DNA from: Synechococcus sp. MEDNS5
GTDB lineage: Bacteria > Cyanobacteriota > Cyanobacteriia > PCC-6307 > Cyanobiaceae
Length of the DNA stretch: 64,000 nt
Assembly (NCBI RefSeq): GCF_014279875.1
Contig: NZ_CP047952.1
Location: forward strand, 1,488,001 to 1,552,000
Direction of reading: 5' to 3'
Shown: positions 63,827 through 64,000 of the stretch, in pieces
How positions within the stretch are numbered: position 1 is the stretch's first letter
Layout: every line of letters begins with the position of its first letter
The notes under the pieces: model-generated
What the model saw: only the letters and a program-made list of their open reading frames with translations
Databases searched by the model: none
Told to the model about the DNA's origin: nothing
Program-made: the position numbers and the translations under genes

Positions 63827-64000
63827 ATGAACAAAATCATTACCTCATCCGCACTAGTATTTGTCAGCTTGGCAGCATTGATGAATGCGCCCGCAAAAGC
63901 AGGGACATGCTGGGCATGGAAACCAAGCTCGTCGCGCACAGTTCAAGGTGAATATTGCAGGGTGAGCAAAAGAGTCAACGCCAATGGCCACACAGTTATT
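63827..64000 (+). CDS. second small secreted Cys-containing protein (3' end outside window)
   Basis: ATG 63827 starts a signal peptide (ITSSALVFVSLAALMNAPAK, cleavage before AGTCW). The mature part seen so far has two cysteines (TCWAWK and YCRVSK). It shares architecture, not obvious sequence, with the preceding gene. The window ends after 58 codons with no stop. Confidence 0.6.
   Translation, partial: MNKIITSSALVFVSLAALMNAPAKAGTCWAWKPSSSRTVQGEYCRVSKRVNANGHTVI

Larger units (their letters stand above)
55275..64000 (+). mobile_element. tRNA-Ala-targeted integrative element, left part (right end outside window)
   Basis: The left edge is the truncated tRNA-Ala(GGC) 3' end. Following it are recombinase-type direct repeats, a tyrosine recombinase, a small DNA-binding gene, a RepB-like primase and a DUF3987-like ATPase, all on the plus strand. 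Genes to the right (from 59.7 kb) may be cargo. No second copy of the tRNA fragment was seen up to 64,000, so the other boundary and the intact tRNA lie beyond. The layout resembles tycheposons and phage satellites; classification is inference. Confidence 0.7.

Noticed and set aside
53168-64000. Insertion sequence or transposase in the AT-rich region
   Set aside because: No DDE or HUH transposase motif and no terminal inverted repeats were seen.

Overview
The window is a contiguous piece of a picocyanobacterial chromosome, most likely a marine Synechococcus/Cyanobium-type organism. The evidence is an overlapping psbD-psbC pair (photosystem II D2 and CP43), petM, ycf4 and ycf39. There is also an NTRC-type thioredoxin reductase/thioredoxin fusion, a split pntA1-pntA2-pntB transhydrogenase, cobQ, a DesA-like desaturase and a Nif11-type leader peptide gene. 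Most of the window is GC-rich, tightly packed and full of 1-17 bp gene overlaps. Composition becomes visibly more AT-rich to the right of about 54.2 kb.

Layout. 1-6.1 kb: folate, Fe-S (sufE) and threonine/methionine (hom) metabolism, plus a two-gene piece of a peptide/nickel-type ABC importer. 6.2-13 kb: alpha/beta hydrolase, MFS exporter with a Coq4-family gene, SemiSWEET, ychF and an HlyD-type adaptor. 13-21.4 kb: polA, cysS, an Na+-coupled (SNF) transporter, dxr and a [2Fe-2S] thioredoxin-fold protein. 21.5-26.9 kb: desaturase and the transhydrogenase operon. 27-33.5 kb: helicase, NTRC, an IF-1, a Nif11 peptide, a pseudouridine synthase and an ArsM-like methyltransferase. 33.5-41.4 kb: photosynthesis and assembly genes (ycf39, petM, ycf4, psbD, psbC) with trm1, ilvH and a cyclophilin. 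41.4-52.8 kb: an MNT/HEPN pair whose HEPN gene carries a stop codon, MscS, maf, cobQ, a ferredoxin, a CLC-like protein, DMT and MHS transporters, a degenerate metallo-beta-lactamase-fold protein and YjbQ. 52.3-54.9 kb: a run of very small genes.

The main accessory feature starts at about 55.28 kb. A 42-nt 3' fragment of a tRNA-Ala(GGC), cut exactly at the anticodon loop, lies next to three copies of a 12-mer. These precede a tyrosine recombinase, a small winged-helix/excisionase-like gene, an archaeo-eukaryotic-type (RepB-like) primase and a DUF3987-like P-loop protein. This is the architecture of a tRNA-targeted, self-replicating integrative element resembling the tycheposon/phage-satellite class described in marine picocyanobacteria. 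To its right lie small genes, an RTX calcium-binding repeat protein, an orphan LuxR-type regulator without the receiver aspartate, and two small secreted proteins. The far end of the element and the intact tRNA are not in the window, so whether these last genes are cargo is inference.

No rRNA, complete tRNA, CRISPR array or insertion sequence was seen. All calls come from reading the sequence. Family names rest on recognisable motifs, not on database searches.
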